A stretch of 64,000 bases of DNA from Agrocybe praecox (lineage: Eukaryota > Basidiomycota > Agaricomycetes > Agaricales > Agrocybaceae). The position numbers and the translations under genes are program-made. The notes below the pieces were generated by a model. That model had not been told where the DNA came from and searched no databases. It saw only the letters and a list, made by a program, of their open reading frames with translations. Shown piece by piece: positions 1 to 12,643 of the stretch; position 1 is the stretch's first letter; the number at the start of each line of letters is the position of its first letter. The stretch lies in assembly GCA_964017145.1 (NCBI GenBank), contig OZ024843.1:673001-737000 (forward strand), given 5' to 3'.

Positions 1-1004
1 CGACATAGTAGAAGGTGTGACATACTGTGTTCTATACCTTTAGTGCATTAACCTTTCTCAATCCATCTCGCCCAACAGACTCCTGAACCTATCGTTACCT
101 CAATCTATACTCTTCTTTGGAGTTACACAAAACCGTCCTTTTCGAGTGCCATATATACCCTTCCTCCATCGTTTTGTACTCAACTCAATTTAATTTCACT
201 ACCTTCGCACCATGATACCAACGTTGGTGACTGCACGAACAACGAACGATACCGGAGATATAAATAGGTTACGCAAACTATTCAAGGAAGAAGAAAAGTA
301 GTCGCCCACTACGAGTAGGGCCCTAGGATAGCATGACCGGATCGGCGCAGCGTCTTTAATGCTGAGAAGACCTCCACCCCCCATCCAAAAACCAACATTG
401 TCCGTGGCTGGTCTATGTATTCCTCTACATGGCCAACCCAGCACAGTGTCGCTCACACCGAGAAAATCATATCTGTATCCCTCTCATTTGAGCAGCATCA
501 ATGATCGACCAGCAAAAGGACATGCGACCTCGTTTAAGATCAAGGACTCAATGAGTCACCGTTCTAGGCCAAGACCAGGGAACGAGTTTTGTCTGTCCGA
601 AGACGGCAGTGTTTCGCGATATCTGCTGGAGTAAACGAGTCCCGTTGCATGAACAGGTCATGCAGGCTATCGTGGGTTGACAGTTCTGGCAAAGGATTCG
701 AGGGTACTACGGCTTGTTTATTTTACAGTCATCAATGCTATTAGGAAGACGTGCGCAAGCACATTCCTATACCCTGAAAGGTCTCTGCGACGCACATAAT
801 GAAATAAGTGCCACGTAGCCTTCCACATGATTGGAAACTGAAAAAAGTCGAGCTCCAATTTTCGAAGCACAGTTCGGAGCCAAACACAGCTTATCAAGCT
901 TGCATCGGGGGGAACACACTCTGGAAGAATGTGTGACAAAAAATGACACTAGTCACGGAGAGTATCAAGCTCCCCAATACCGTACTAGAAATCCAACCAG
1001 CCAT
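1..1004. other. Gene-poor stretch, no supported gene
   Basis: Only short overlapping open frames are present (longest about 90 codons), without splice-linked continuation or a recognisable domain. I see no RNA gene or repeat. Confidence 0.5.
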
Positions 1005-2300
1005 CGAGATACTTCAGAGCATTGGTAGTATCCGATAAAGAGAAAAGAAAGGCTCGCGTTAGTGCAGATTTTGCGCCTGAACCTCTCTTGCTGGTCAACA
1101 GTAAACTGACGTAGGCCCTGTGGATGTCGTCAAGATGGAGGTTGTTGACAGCACGTTACAGCCGCCGACCAAATAAAAAACAGAAAACAAAAAAGGCATC
1201 AAAAACACGCAACAGACAGAAGCAAACTAGAGAACGGAGGAAAACTAGATCCTGCAAGGCTTTGGCCTCACAAGTATCATCCGCTGTCGATGTTTCTTCT
1301 TCTTGGGATCGTTGTAAAACTTTCTCGGTACTTCATGAGTGAAAACCGTACCGAATGTAACATTCTCGGCGTCGCTGAGGAACCAATCGAGGTTTCTCTT
1401 CGAGAATTTCCGGCCTGTATCATTGCATCGCTCCAGATAATCGACATGTAGCCTGCGAAGTAAGATAGATGAGCCTTCGAACAGAAAAAAAAACATAAAC
1501 CCGGACATTGCACTTACATCTCCGGAAGTTCCACCTCTTTTTCCAGTTCCCGACCGCTCGTCGCTGCGATGACCATTTGATATGCAATCCTCACACTGCG
1601 GACTGCTGTCGCGGGTAGAAATTCAGAAAGCTCCCCACCCCCTGTGTCTTCGCATCGCAAAGAGGGGGCATCGCCCTTCGAGTCCGTGTCCAGGTTTTCC
1701 GAGAGGGTTGGATTCCCTTGCAGGTCGTAGTAGTGTTGAGGGTGACCAAGCACAGCCATCGAGCTACTTCGGAGAATTGGCGGTATCCGATAAGGAGAAA
1801 AGGAAGGCTCGCGTTAGCGCAAATTTTGCACCTGAACCCCCTTCTTGTTGGTCAACAGCAAGCCGACGTGAGCCCCGTAGATGCCGTCGGGATGGAGGTC
1901 GTCGACAGCACAGTACAGCCGTCGATCAAAATAAAATAAAAACAGAAAGCCCTCAAAAACATGCAAAAAACATCATGTTTCGAGATGAGGATCAACAGAC
2001 AGAAGCCTGGGGAACGGAGGTAAACTCACATGAAGGCCGTGGTTTGAGGAAAGAGATCCTGCAAAGCCTTGGCCCCGCAAGTACCATCCGTCGTCGATAT
2101 TTTTCCAGCCCCTCGTCACCATCTACTTCTGTTGCATGAACAGAGATCGGAAAATTCACCAAGCCTGCATTGTCGCATCGCAAAGAGACATAGCCTTCTA
2201 CTGGTGTCTGGGTTTTCTGAGAGCAATCCGAGAGGAGTTGTAGCGCGGACCAGAGGGCGCCCTAGCAGGTACCCATCAGGGTCGAAGTTGTGATGGGTAT
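1005..2300 (-). pseudogene. Decayed, duplicated coding remnant (two diverged copies)
   Basis: Two diverged direct copies are visible. Copy A begins near 1005 and copy B near 1757; shared blocks include 1005-1312 against 1757-2120, and a block around 1651 against 2174. Read on the minus strand both give related peptides, for example NNLHLDDIHRAYVSLLLTS in copy A and DDLHPDGIYGAHVGLLLTN in copy B, so the ancestor was probably protein coding. Stops and frame changes now break both copies, and the longest surviving frames are under 90 codons. I do not recognise the protein family. Seen: the duplication and the peptide match. Inferred: a pseudogene of a small tandem family. Confidence 0.5.
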
Positions 2301-3869
2301 GCGAAACGAAGCTCTATGGCCGCTTCGCCAATGGAGAATTCGTCTCCTCGTCGAACTTGAACGGACCTGATATTGTAGTATTTCTGCGTTTCTGGGAGCG
2401 TATCAAGCACTGCACTTGTCAACGACACTTAAATAGTAGGTAGCGTGTGTACAGAGCGAAGCAATGAATCGCCATCGCAATAGCAGAGGGAATTGAGATT
2501 CGAGAAAGCATTCGGACTACAATTGGCCTTTGTGTGCGCCGACGCTGCTCGAGACACTGACCATAGAGAGCAAAAAAAGTCGTGTCACATGATAGTAAAC
2601 GCGACGCGTACAAAACATTATGCATTATATTTTATCCTAGAAATGGATTTCGGACTGATAAGGGAGGCTCAAGGAGCATGGACGATTTATATAGCGCCCC
2701 CTTTCTATCAGCCACTTATTTTGTAATATTGGACGTCCACCCACCGTCTATATCGCCCCTAGATTTATCCTTCTATTACAGTTCTCGCTTTCTATTTCAT
2801 ATCAATGTATCAATGTATATCATTTCATTCTCTGTTTCTCTGTAGACAAATGGATACTTATGTTATCGTGAATAACTCTGGGAGCCATTCGCTCTGATTA
2901 AGAATATCGACTCAGACGGCAATTACATTTTCTCAAGCGCCGCTACCACAAAAAGATTTGTGGAGCGACTCCTTCATTTAACCGGGTGTTTAGCTTTGCT
3001 CCCGCTGTTTCTTTATTGATTGAATGTGCAGAATAAAGTGGGCAGAGCACTTTTACGGTGCCATGACGCTCTGTAGGAGAAATTGATGCTCTTCACGTAG
3101 CTTAATCCCAGTTTTATTACTACATGCTCTTCGTCTTCCTTCACCCGCTGCCATTAATTTTAGAATACTAGAACATCGTATTATGAAGTTGCGAAACTTT
3201 CCCTATAGCGCGTCACTTTCCCCTTGCCCGAATAGAGTTTCACCCATTGTCATTAGCAAAAATAGGCTCCGACTCAAATCGGGGGGTTACACGTAAATTT
3301 AGCAACTCCTTCCTTCTTTGCCTATCTCTCCACTTCTTCTGGCAGCACGCATGCACTAAGGCGCTCCAACTATTGGCCAGTACTTTTCACTTTCTATTCG
3401 GCCTGTCCTCACTCCTAGGAGAAATGGACATCACCTGGCCAGATCACTCCCGCGTCTTGCCAACCTTGAGGTTTTTTGGAGTTCTTGTTAGCCTCTTGCT
3501 CCTGGAAGCTTTCTCTCGTCAACGTCTGAGCCATCTTTCTAATAGGCTTCGAGTTTTTCTCATGACGACATAGCGTATATTTAGGAGACTACCGACAACG
3601 TGTGTCCTTGGTGCTCGGCACACTGAAAAGCGAAGATCGCCTATTTTAAAATCTGTGGAGCTGTGTGTTCCACGACCGAGTGGGGATTTCTATAAATGCA
3701 GACCCCTAAGACTTGTTCCCAATTGAAATTGAAACCCACCCACACAGCACTAGTACATGTAAACCGCGTCGGGTTCTCTTTCTTCAGTCTACAACTTCCA
3801 CAACTATCTTCCGAGACTACGATTGTCTGACGCTGACCGTCGTTCACTAATTATAAAAATCCGTGCGAA
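2301..3869. other. Intergenic region upstream of the phosphatase gene
   Basis: The stretch is AT-rich with scattered short frames. The 108-codon frame at 3247-3573 starts at a TTG, not an ATG, and has no domain. Nothing else is supported. Confidence 0.45.
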
Positions 3870-5431
3870 ATGACGTTTACTGCTCCGAGTGTATCAGAAA
3901 TCGTCAAGGATCAGCTGTACCTTGGAAAGTAAGTCAACCACGTGGTAGGAATTTTTGAATTTGCCGATGCTAATTCATCGTCGTACAGTCTTTCAGCTGC
4001 TCAGTCCTTCGACCTACTAAAAAGTTTGAGAATCACACATATCGTATCCGTTTGCCCGGAACCCGTCGCTTCATCTTCGTCTTCGTCTTCAATACCCATC
4101 CCCAATGATAGACATTTGACCATCTCCGTCCAAGATTCCGAGTACGAGGACTTGCTGATCCATCTTCCCGAAGCATGCTCGTTCATCAAGCGGGCTCTAG
4201 AAAGCACTAAGGGGGGAAGCAGAGTGTTGGTTCATTGCGTCATGGGCATCTCGAGGAGTACAACTGTCGTCGCTGCTTTCTGTTCGTACATGTGTCTTCA
4301 GACAACCTTGCGTTTTATTGATTTTCAGCCTCAGTGATGCAAACCTGTGCAATGTCAGCTGCAGAAGCGATCCGGGTTATCAAATCAAGTTAGTCTCTGT
4401 TCGTCGTTGGTTGATGCTGTTATCGACCTTGTTCGTTTCAGAACGTCCGCAAGCTCACCCGAACTACGGCTTCATCAAGCAGCTGGACACGTTTGACAAG
4501 TGCCAGTACATGCCCTCGCCAGATAACCAGGCTTACAGGGCGTGGAAACGAAGGAGCGACAGGGATGTAAGAGAATATCTTTATCACGTCAGTGATACGA
4601 TCGAGGTGGGCAAGGGAAAAGACAAAGCGAGAGTGTTGATGACTAGGTAAGTTTCCCTTATCTTTTTCCCAAGGCAAACGCAACGTCTAAAAGTTGAACA
4701 ACAGCGAATTCCCGTCTTATACCGACCAAGCGCGCTCATACCTCCTCGACCTCGGCATAACGCATATTGTTTCCATCGCCCCAGCGGAGATCAGCATCGA
4801 CGCTACGTTCACGCGGCTTTCTGAGCCTATCGCGCAGCATAAACATATTCCTGTTGACGGTGCGGGATCGCCGCACGAGACTCTTGTACTAGCGCTACCA
4901 AGCGCGTGTGAATGGATTGAGAATGCGTTAAGGGCGAACGAGGACAATACGGTACTGGTCCATTCTTTGGTGGAGAGTAGAGCCTGTTTGGTTGCTTGTG
5001 CGTTTTGTGAGTGGTTCTTTTGCTTTTTTATGGCAATTGGAACATGGAGTTTACGTTTCTACTACGTCTTAGTGATGAGGTCGAACAAACAAAGTGCGGC
5101 GCAGGCGTTTGGCATCATCCAAGATGGTTCGTTCTTCCGATCGTTTCTGCTTTACCCCTAACTTACCTCTTTCTCGTTTCATTATGTAGCTTTGCCCCTA
5201 TTTAGCCCCACCCGCAATTTTACTCATAATCTCGAGCTGTTCCAGGCGTGCAAGTACAATCCTACGCCTGAACATCCCAAGATTAAAGAGTGGATTTCGA
5301 AGACCAATTCGACCTCGAACGAGAACAGACGGTTGAGTACGGGTGGGGATTGGACGAGTATTCTCAGTGAGACTGGTTATGATCTGAAGGCGTTTGGAGA
5401 TACGTTGGGCGCTATTCAGATTAAGTCTTGA
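3870..5431 (+). CDS. Tandem dual-specificity phosphatase with an inactive second domain
   Basis: Seven exons (3870-3928, 3989-4281, 4329-4388, 4442-4646, 4705-5006, 5073-5126, 5190-5431) join to a 404-residue protein with consistent frame. Both halves carry a dual-specificity phosphatase fold: each begins with a D[LS]GITHIVS-like strand (SLRITHIVSVCPE; DLGITHIVSIAPA) and ends in a P-loop region. The first P-loop is VHCVMGISRSTTVVAAF and fits HCx5R, so the first domain should remove phosphate from Tyr/Ser/Thr. The matching segment of the second is VHSLVESRACLVACAF: the catalytic Cys is Ser and the loop is one residue shorter, so this half should be catalytically dead, like STYX pseudophosphatases. 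The cellular substrate is unknown. The start ATG lies at the head of the only frame that splices into LYLGNLSAAQSFD. No close operon-like partner is present. Confidence 0.85.
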
Positions 5432-5875
5432 CAATTTGCGATTGGATGTGATAGATGCAGAGATTATGATAATGAATGTGTTACGAGTTTTACGATCCAT
5501 CACGGCGCCTATACTTTCTATTAATAGAACCAATATGACTTTTTTTTAAATAAAATAAAAATTTAATAAAAAAATTCTCTGATGGAAAAATAACCAGCAT
5601 TTCTAAAGGTTTTATTCTTGAAGAGATACAAGTCTCTAAATATTTACCGGTGTTCACCATTGATTAGTAACTAAAAAAAGAAAATGGCCAGCTGAACCAC
5701 CTGTTCAGTCCACGTGATCAAACGCGGCCTATGTTTGGCGGTATTTGTCTTTGAGACACGATTTTAGGGATGAGACACATTTGTGGGCCTTGTCCTGGTT
5801 TCTCACCAAAATAATGCTTCTGCGTTTGCCGTGAATCATTTCTCTAAATTCTGCTGCAGGTCACTTTCGAAAAAT
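5432..5875. other. Intergenic region between two + genes
   Basis: The first 150 bases after the phosphatase stop are very A/T-rich (around 5540-5580) and probably hold its 3' end. No gene is seen. Confidence 0.4.
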
Positions 5876-8800
5876 ATGGCGCCTAGTGATAATTTCCCCA
5901 CTGTGTCGCTAGCTTTATCGGATATTATTCATCAAATGTCACCCTCCCCTGGACCTGCTGCAACGGCTGCACCGGGAGAGCAACACGGAACTTTCGCAAA
6001 TCCTTTAACTAATGGAAGCTCGAATACTGGCTATGGGCTACCTTCGACATTATTCGAGTCTGAATCAGCTCGTGTACGAAAGCGATTGGAAGAAATGGGA
6101 TTCTCTGTGGCAAACCAGCGTGACGCAGATGGGAGCATGAATTCCAGCATGAACACGTTCAACGGAAGCTCGAGAGAAAGGGAGCTTGTTAACATGGTAA
6201 TTTGTTGTCCTATCAGGCGAATGTGGCAGATCTAATTATTGTATACAGCTCATACGCCTTACGGACACATTACCCGTCGATCCGACACAACTGGACAGAC
6301 AGGCGGAAGTGATTTCTGGTCTGAGGATACAACGCGATTATATAGCTAGCCAGGCGCAGGAGGATAGGGAAAAATGGGACGCGGAACGCGCAACTTGGGA
6401 TAGGACAGCGGAGGCGCTCCTATCGCAGAGGCAAAAAGTCGTCAAAATCGATGTGCGTGTTTTGTTTTCGGTACCATTACCACAATTTTTGTATATGAAT
6501 CGTTATTTTAGGAAAACGAGCGTATGAGAACGATGTCGGAGGCAGAAAATAAAAGCTTAAGAGATAAAGTACATTCACTTTTTACCAGGCCTACGAGACG
6601 TTCTAATTATTCATAGCTACAACTAAGTCAAAGACGACTAACGCTGATGGAAAACGAATTATTACGACTCAAACCCATGTTGTTGATGCAACCGAGCTCA
6701 GGATCGTCCCATCAAAGCCACAAAGGAAAGAGCAGACAAATCGAACCAACGAGGACTCCTGCGCTGAGCACTATTCCGGAAGAGCAAAACAATGCGGCTG
6801 CAACACCAAACCGGAAGGATACATGGAAGATATCTGTCCCTTCGCCGTCAACGGCGTCGACTATGAAACTTTTAACAAACCCACCAACACTTCCTCCTCC
6901 CCCATCCGTCGTGCATGTTTCTGCACAACCGGAGGCGCCGACCTCGTCATCTGCTGCCGCATCTTCCACAGCTACCACCGCTGCAGCTGCATCCCATAAG
7001 CGCCGTTCACGCGACCACCACCACGGCAAACGACAAAGCCGTACGATATCTGCCAACGCAAGCCTCGAGTTCATCCTCGTCGCAGCGAAACGATTGGGGA
7101 GGAAGCATGTAGCGCGGGTCGCGGGACTTGCAGCCCACATCGAGCGCGAAAAGGAACTGTTGGCGTTGGAGCAAGAACAAATCAAGATATGGCGCGAACA
7201 GGATCGGCTGGAAGCGGAAAGGCAGGAGAGGACGGCGGGTGGTGGGAAGTTTGGGCAGTATTATAGATCTCCAGGGGCTGGACCGGAAGCTGGTGCGATG
7301 AGTCCACCTCCGAATCCGACGCCACAGGCTCAGAGGCCACCGACGAGTGGGGGTGGGCATGCCACATCGTCTGCGCCGCCGCCTGGAACACCTAAGAGAA
7401 TGCCTTATTCCAATGCCATTGCTGGTCCGAGTGGGACTGGGGCTGTGAATCACGGTTCCAATAACAACTCTATAGTTACTACAAGCGTCAATACCTCGAA
7501 CACCAACAGCAACAATGACGCCGACAGTCCTCTTGTATACGTCAACGTTCATACAGCCGCGTCTCAGAATGGAATGGGTTCACCATGGGGCGCAGGGAGT
7601 GGTGTGATAGGAACTCCGAAGCAAATACGTTCAGCACTCCATCATCATCAGCGGTCGGCGACCAGTCAGGGCCATAGTCAAAATCATGGACATAACAACT
7701 CCAAAGCGGGCCCGAGCAATCCACCGACGCCTTTGGCGTCCCTGTTGGACGTCGCACTGAGGATGGATATGGACGATGACGAAGATGATGCCAGAGAAAG
7801 GAAACGACAGATGAGAGGGAAAAGTGCACACAGTGTCGGGGACGGGGGAGCAGCCAATGAACATAAACGTAGTAGGCTTTTGGAGGAGCCAGAGAGTCCA
7901 GTACCTGCTGTTAAGCGGAGGAAAATCCTTGGCTCTGGAGGTGGCCCTGGTGCTAGTGCTACAGGTAGCAGTGCGATTGGCAGTGGAAGTGGAAGTAAGA
8001 ATGGACCCGTCAGCAAGCATGTTCCTGCGACCATTAATTCCAGCAGCAACAGCAACAGCAACAGCAAGCAGGTACCCAGCACTAGTGCCAGGAATATCAA
8101 CTCAAGCGGACCATCTACCCTCGTCGAACAAAGTGGTCATAAATTAGAACGCATGAAGAGCGCATTAGACGTGCTGGCTGACCAGGCTGACCAGGCGGCG
8201 GCTGCGTTCATTGACCCGGACGTGGAGCAGAGTAGGAGGGTTGCACTCCTCGCTTCTCGTGCTGGTGCCAGTACTTCGTCTTCTGCGAAGGCAAAACCTC
8301 AGCCACAGTCACAAGTGCAGGTCGCTATGGCTAAAGTCAAAGGCAGCAGTGCGAAAGGGAAGGCCAGAGCTGATACTGATAACGCTGATGATGTCGAACC
8401 CCCGAAGAAGAAAAGGGGTAGGCCGCGTAAGCGCGTCGTTGGCAAAGCTGATCAACTTGCGGATAAAGATAAGGGAGGAGAAGAAATGGACGAAGAAGAC
8501 GAGCTGGTTAGCTCAGTGGAAGATTCGATTTCTGCGTCTGTCTCTGCGCCGCCTATACGCACAATTACCGCTTCTTCGCGTGGAAGACCCAGGACGAGGG
8601 GTGGGTCTATGTCTGCCGCTTCTGCCTCCGCCTCTACTTCTGTTTCTGCATCTGCATCTGCGTCTGCTGAAGGTGCTACTACCGCAAAGCCAACTTCAGA
8701 ACCCATCCCATCCGTAGTCGTCACCACCTCGAGCCGCGGTAGACCCATTAGACATGCGTCTCGGAAATTAGCAGCGATGTCACCCAATTCTCCTCCAACA

Positions 8801-10682
8801 AAATCCACGAGAGCGCGAGGAAGACCCAGAGGCCCGACGAAGGATCGGTCGAGAGCGAATCCCAACGCTAAAGCAAAGACGTCTGCTCCTGCTTCGGCGT
8901 CTGCATCGGTAGGCGAGGCGAGGGTGATCATGCCCCCTCCCGCACCGAGGATTATTGCCCATGGGCCAGGGTATTCGCCTTTGGATGAAGCTATTGCTCT
9001 GTCCTCTAGTTCTTCCCGGAGTGTGGCCAATGAAGGTGCTAAACAGCAGCAGCAACATGAATCTCAGTCTCATCCTCGCCATGCGGACTCGCATCCCCAG
9101 TCGACCCACCATTATCATCCTATGCCTGGTACAACGAGACCTGCGACGCTGATGACGAGTCCGAGCTTGAATTTGAGACCTGTCGTTGCATGGGGAAATA
9201 ATAATACCGATAGTGACAATGCCACTACTAGCACGCCCGCCACTGCATCCTATTTGGTTAGCAGTGGTAACAGTGTTAGAACGCAGGGAATAGAGACGCC
9301 GCCACCACCACCGTTTGGGGCTGTGACTGATTCGGGTTTGAGATCGCCTCTTCGGGATGGAGAGAAGACATGGTCTCCACAAGTCTTGGCTGATGACGAT
9401 GAAACCAGGGAGTCGCGAGAGGTGTCTTCGTTCTTGACTGCGCCTGGTACACCTAGTACACCCGCCCGGCCTACTACTGTTCGCCGTCCACACGCACGAG
9501 GAGAGCAGCAAGAGGAAAAAGAAGAACGTTTACAGGAAGATGAAACTCGGCAGCAGTCAGCCCCGTTGTCCCTGACTCTAATTTCTCGGTCGGTTGGGAA
9601 CAAGGAATTGGACCAGGACGAGAGGATGGAGACCCCCATGGCTGTCGACTCACCGCCACCGTCATTATTGCAAGTGGCTACGCCCATGGCGGAGCCGCCT
9701 CATACACCAACCCCTCCTCAGACTATGGAGCCTGCTCTATCTCCGGCCATAGTTGTCACTGAACGAGTATCCACTACACCTATTCCAGAGGATGAAGATA
9801 TAGCTCGCGGTGATGTCGACATGAGTAACAATGGTGATGGTGCCGTTGCAGGAAACGTCTCGCCGACACCGATGACTCCTTCAGCTACCGCTAGGAGGAT
9901 AGATGATGATCCCCTTCAGTCGCCGGGTATTGTGGTTACTAGACGAGTTGCGACACCTGTGCACGTTCAAGCTAGTGGTGTCGAGGACATTGACGCTGAC
10001 GCTGATGTGGAGATGGCGGAAGGACATGATATCGACGCCGAAGGAGAGGAGGAGGAAGACGAAAAGGAGCAAAAAGAGGGAGATGAAAATACAGAAACAA
10101 ATTCCAGTGACAAACCCCCTGATCCACCCGCCCCTCCTCCTGGTGGTGCAGGTAACGGTGGGGATGCTCTTCCACCACATCCGCCTGACCAAGATGAAGG
10201 CCATGACCCTGATGCTGATGCTGAAGGCGAAATGGAATTTGAAGAAAATGAGCATGCTCCTGGTCCTGTATCCGGATCTTCTGCACTTGCTCATCATCTT
10301 GCCATGTCGAAGTTGCGGCCTCTATCCGCTGTTCGGTCTTCTAAAACATTTGTGGAAAATAACTCCTTGTACACTACACCCCTTGTGCAGGTATGTTTTT
10401 CCGCGACTTTATCTATTTATTTATTTTGCTCACAATTTGATAGGACCTGGATAATAATATAGGTGGCTCTTGCGATTATACCCGCGAATATTTGGATCTT
10501 GCAATGAAACTAATCGCCTCGAAGTCAGTTCATTCGGCTTTTTGGTTAAAACAAAAAAGGGGGAAATGCTGATTTAATATTATAGCTTATGCGCCCATTT
10601 TCTACCCAACCAACAATTAATATCCCTATCTTGTTCCACCGTAACACTTCCCAGACCTGTTTTAGAGGCCCTTTCATGCTGA
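5876..10682 (+). CDS. Large coiled-coil protein with AT-hook motifs (possible ADIP/Msd1-like N-terminus)
   Basis: An N-terminal region in four short exons (from ATG 5876, MAPSDNFPTVSLAL) joins to one long exon from 6617 to 10390, then short 3' exons. The first 200 residues are charged and heptad-rich (RDYIASQAQEDREKWDAERA), predicting a coiled coil; its layout recalls the afadin/alpha-actinin-binding (ADIP)/Msd1 family, but this is a weak inference. The rest is low complexity (Ser, Pro, Ala, Asn runs). AT-hook cores (GRP) occur at about 8405-8434 (KKKRGRPRKR), 8575-8600, 8735-8750 and 8805-8835, suggesting binding to the minor groove of AT-rich DNA. Acidic Glu/Asp runs lie near 10020-10250. 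The 3' end is uncertain: splicing 10500s GT to the AG at 10585 gives a stop at 10680-10682; without that intron the stop is at 10570-10572. A function cannot be assigned. Confidence 0.65.
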
Positions 10683-11528
10683 TTGGAATGGCGTCAGTCG
10701 TCTGTCCCTGGCATGCCGTCAATCTTTAACGGGTTCTAGGCTCGAAGTCTAGTGCTTGTGTGCGTGTGTGTGATCTTCTCGGTTCGACGCCGACTCTTTC
10801 GGTCCGGGACATAAAGAACCCAGATGGTACACAATCGAATTTATTTTTCTCGCGTTCTTCTTTTTGATATCCCATATCTTGCTTGTATCTTTATATTATA
10901 TCTGATTGACATTACTATCAAATAGGTTGTATGTTGTTGTAGCACCAATTCCAAACCGTTCGACTTCTACGTCCATTTTTCTTCATATCTGCCACTGGTC
11001 AATGGAACCAAATGTACCTGAAGCGTGAGTTCATCATCTATTCCAAACTCATGATTAAACCATGGTTTTATCATCTTGAAGCTCTCGTTCAGCCCTCGTT
11101 GCATTTCACTGGTTCCTTGGCATAAGCAAGGTACTTGGCGGGAAAAGGAAACACTCTTCCTCATGGTTGGTGCGTGGACTATCCCGCGAAGCTCCGCTAG
11201 TTTCCGTATCTTCAACCCATCACTTACCCGGAATGTCGTATTTTTATCGCCCTTTGAACCTTGTTCGCTCTCTGAGCGAAGCTTCCCTCGCCTGTTGTCG
11301 AAGACATGACGATTGGATATTGATGATTGATTAATGTGAAGCTTTTTTTTTACATCATAATGAAGAAACGGTTTAATATCCTGATGTTCTATCTTCGTCT
11401 TCATTTCTCATGCGTCGACTCGAGTTAATATTTCAGCTTTGAAAAGACTATTTTCCCCCTCCTTTGTTCTCCTTCGTCTCCTGTTCTTTTCTTCCTTAAA
11501 AATACGTTCAAAATTTTGTGCCCGACAC
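10683..11528. other. Intergenic region, no supported gene
   Basis: Contains a (GT)n-like run near 10756-10775 and short frames on both strands, the longest 145 codons on the minus strand at 10967-11404 without any domain. I see no supported feature. Confidence 0.4.
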
Positions 11529-12643
11529 ATGTCGTCCTCCCCTTCTCAGCACAACGATTCAACTAGCAGCTACCAAGAGTCGATGGACTTTATCGAGACC
11601 ACGCAATATAATACACCTTCATCTCTATCTCCAAGCGGTAATTCGAGGCAAGTCCGCAAAATTTTCAAAAATCTTACGTGAACGGACTTGAACTTAAAAC
11701 GAGTAAATTTGATCTGCTTCAGTCAAGTACCCCCACCCCATCCATGGCGACGATGTCGACACCCCAACGGCGACATATATTTCTATAACCATGAACTACG
11801 CCTAATCACCCCCGATAATATATGCGACCCCGAAATTCTGGAGTACCTAACGGATGCGCAAGAGGATCACCTTCAATGCCTTGAGGGAGACCCGAATCTT
11901 CATCTACTTCATGAGGATTATGAGCTCGTTATATCGGACGTTAGCGACACTGAAGCGGTGATTCGAATGTATTCTAGGGCAGCCGGAGCAGCGTATACAT
12001 GGACGGAAGAGAGAGGTTGTTCCTTCCTTTCTTCTTATTTTTCTCCACCATTTGAACGATTAACTAATAACGATTTTTTTGGGGATTATCATATAGGATT
12101 GACGATAAAATCTAGGGAACACTTCTGGTCTTACGTCGCTGAATTCCCATCGCACCATCCAGACTTACCACCTAACACCGAAGCAGAGTTTGCGCAGGCA
12201 CTCATTAGTGGTGAGTGAATAGTCCAGTCCAATCATATTTTAATCGGTTGTACGCACGGAATGTCCTAACTTATTTCTCCTTCAATCTCGCCCTCTTTCC
12301 TTCGTTCTTCTCCCTTAATCGCAGCCCAGCAGGCCACTATCAGCGGAGCCATTTTTCCTTTCTCGGCGAGGCAGATAGACCAGATTATCGCTCGATACCG
12401 ATACCTAACTGGTACGGAGAAGTTTTCTTTTCCAAAGATGAAATGAAATAAGCGAATGAGAACACTTACCTAACACCGTTCGTCATTCATTTATTATCTC
12501 CAGGACTTCGCACAGAAGGCAGGAACGTTTCCGCTTCGCTCGCTTGGTTGGTTGGGGCTGTGATGCCTCTTGACGCGGTCGGTCGACGAGTGGATGATAT
12601 AGACTTGGAGGCCCTCATAAACGGGATGCAGTTTGAGCTCTGA
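11529..12643 (+). CDS. WW-like domain protein of unknown function
   Basis: Start at MSSSPSQHNDSTSSYQE. Five exons are inferred. The first junction (about 11651) would use a GC donor (GAG|GCAAGT), the others GT..AG. Exon 2 encodes PWRRCRHPNGDIYFYNHE, which matches the first half of a WW domain (Trp, Gly, Tyr-Phe-Tyr-Asn), a module that binds proline-rich peptides. The second signature Trp is absent, so the domain is atypical. Downstream come an acidic helical region (VISDVSDTEAVIRMYSRAAG), then SREHFWSYVAEFPSHHPDLP and a hydrophobic C-terminus ending GMQFEL. The same architecture is familiar from uncharacterised basidiomycete proteins. Its partner and cellular role are unknown. Confidence 0.65.

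Noticed and set aside
3247..3573. 108-codon hydrophobic frame
   Set aside because: It starts at TTG, has no ATG context and no recognised motif.
8452..9511. Long minus-strand frames opposite the AT-hook protein
   Set aside because: Shadows caused by repetitive codon use in the real + strand exon.
10770..10785. GGTTCGACGCC, resembling a tRNA B box
   Set aside because: No A box at the right distance and no cloverleaf could be drawn.
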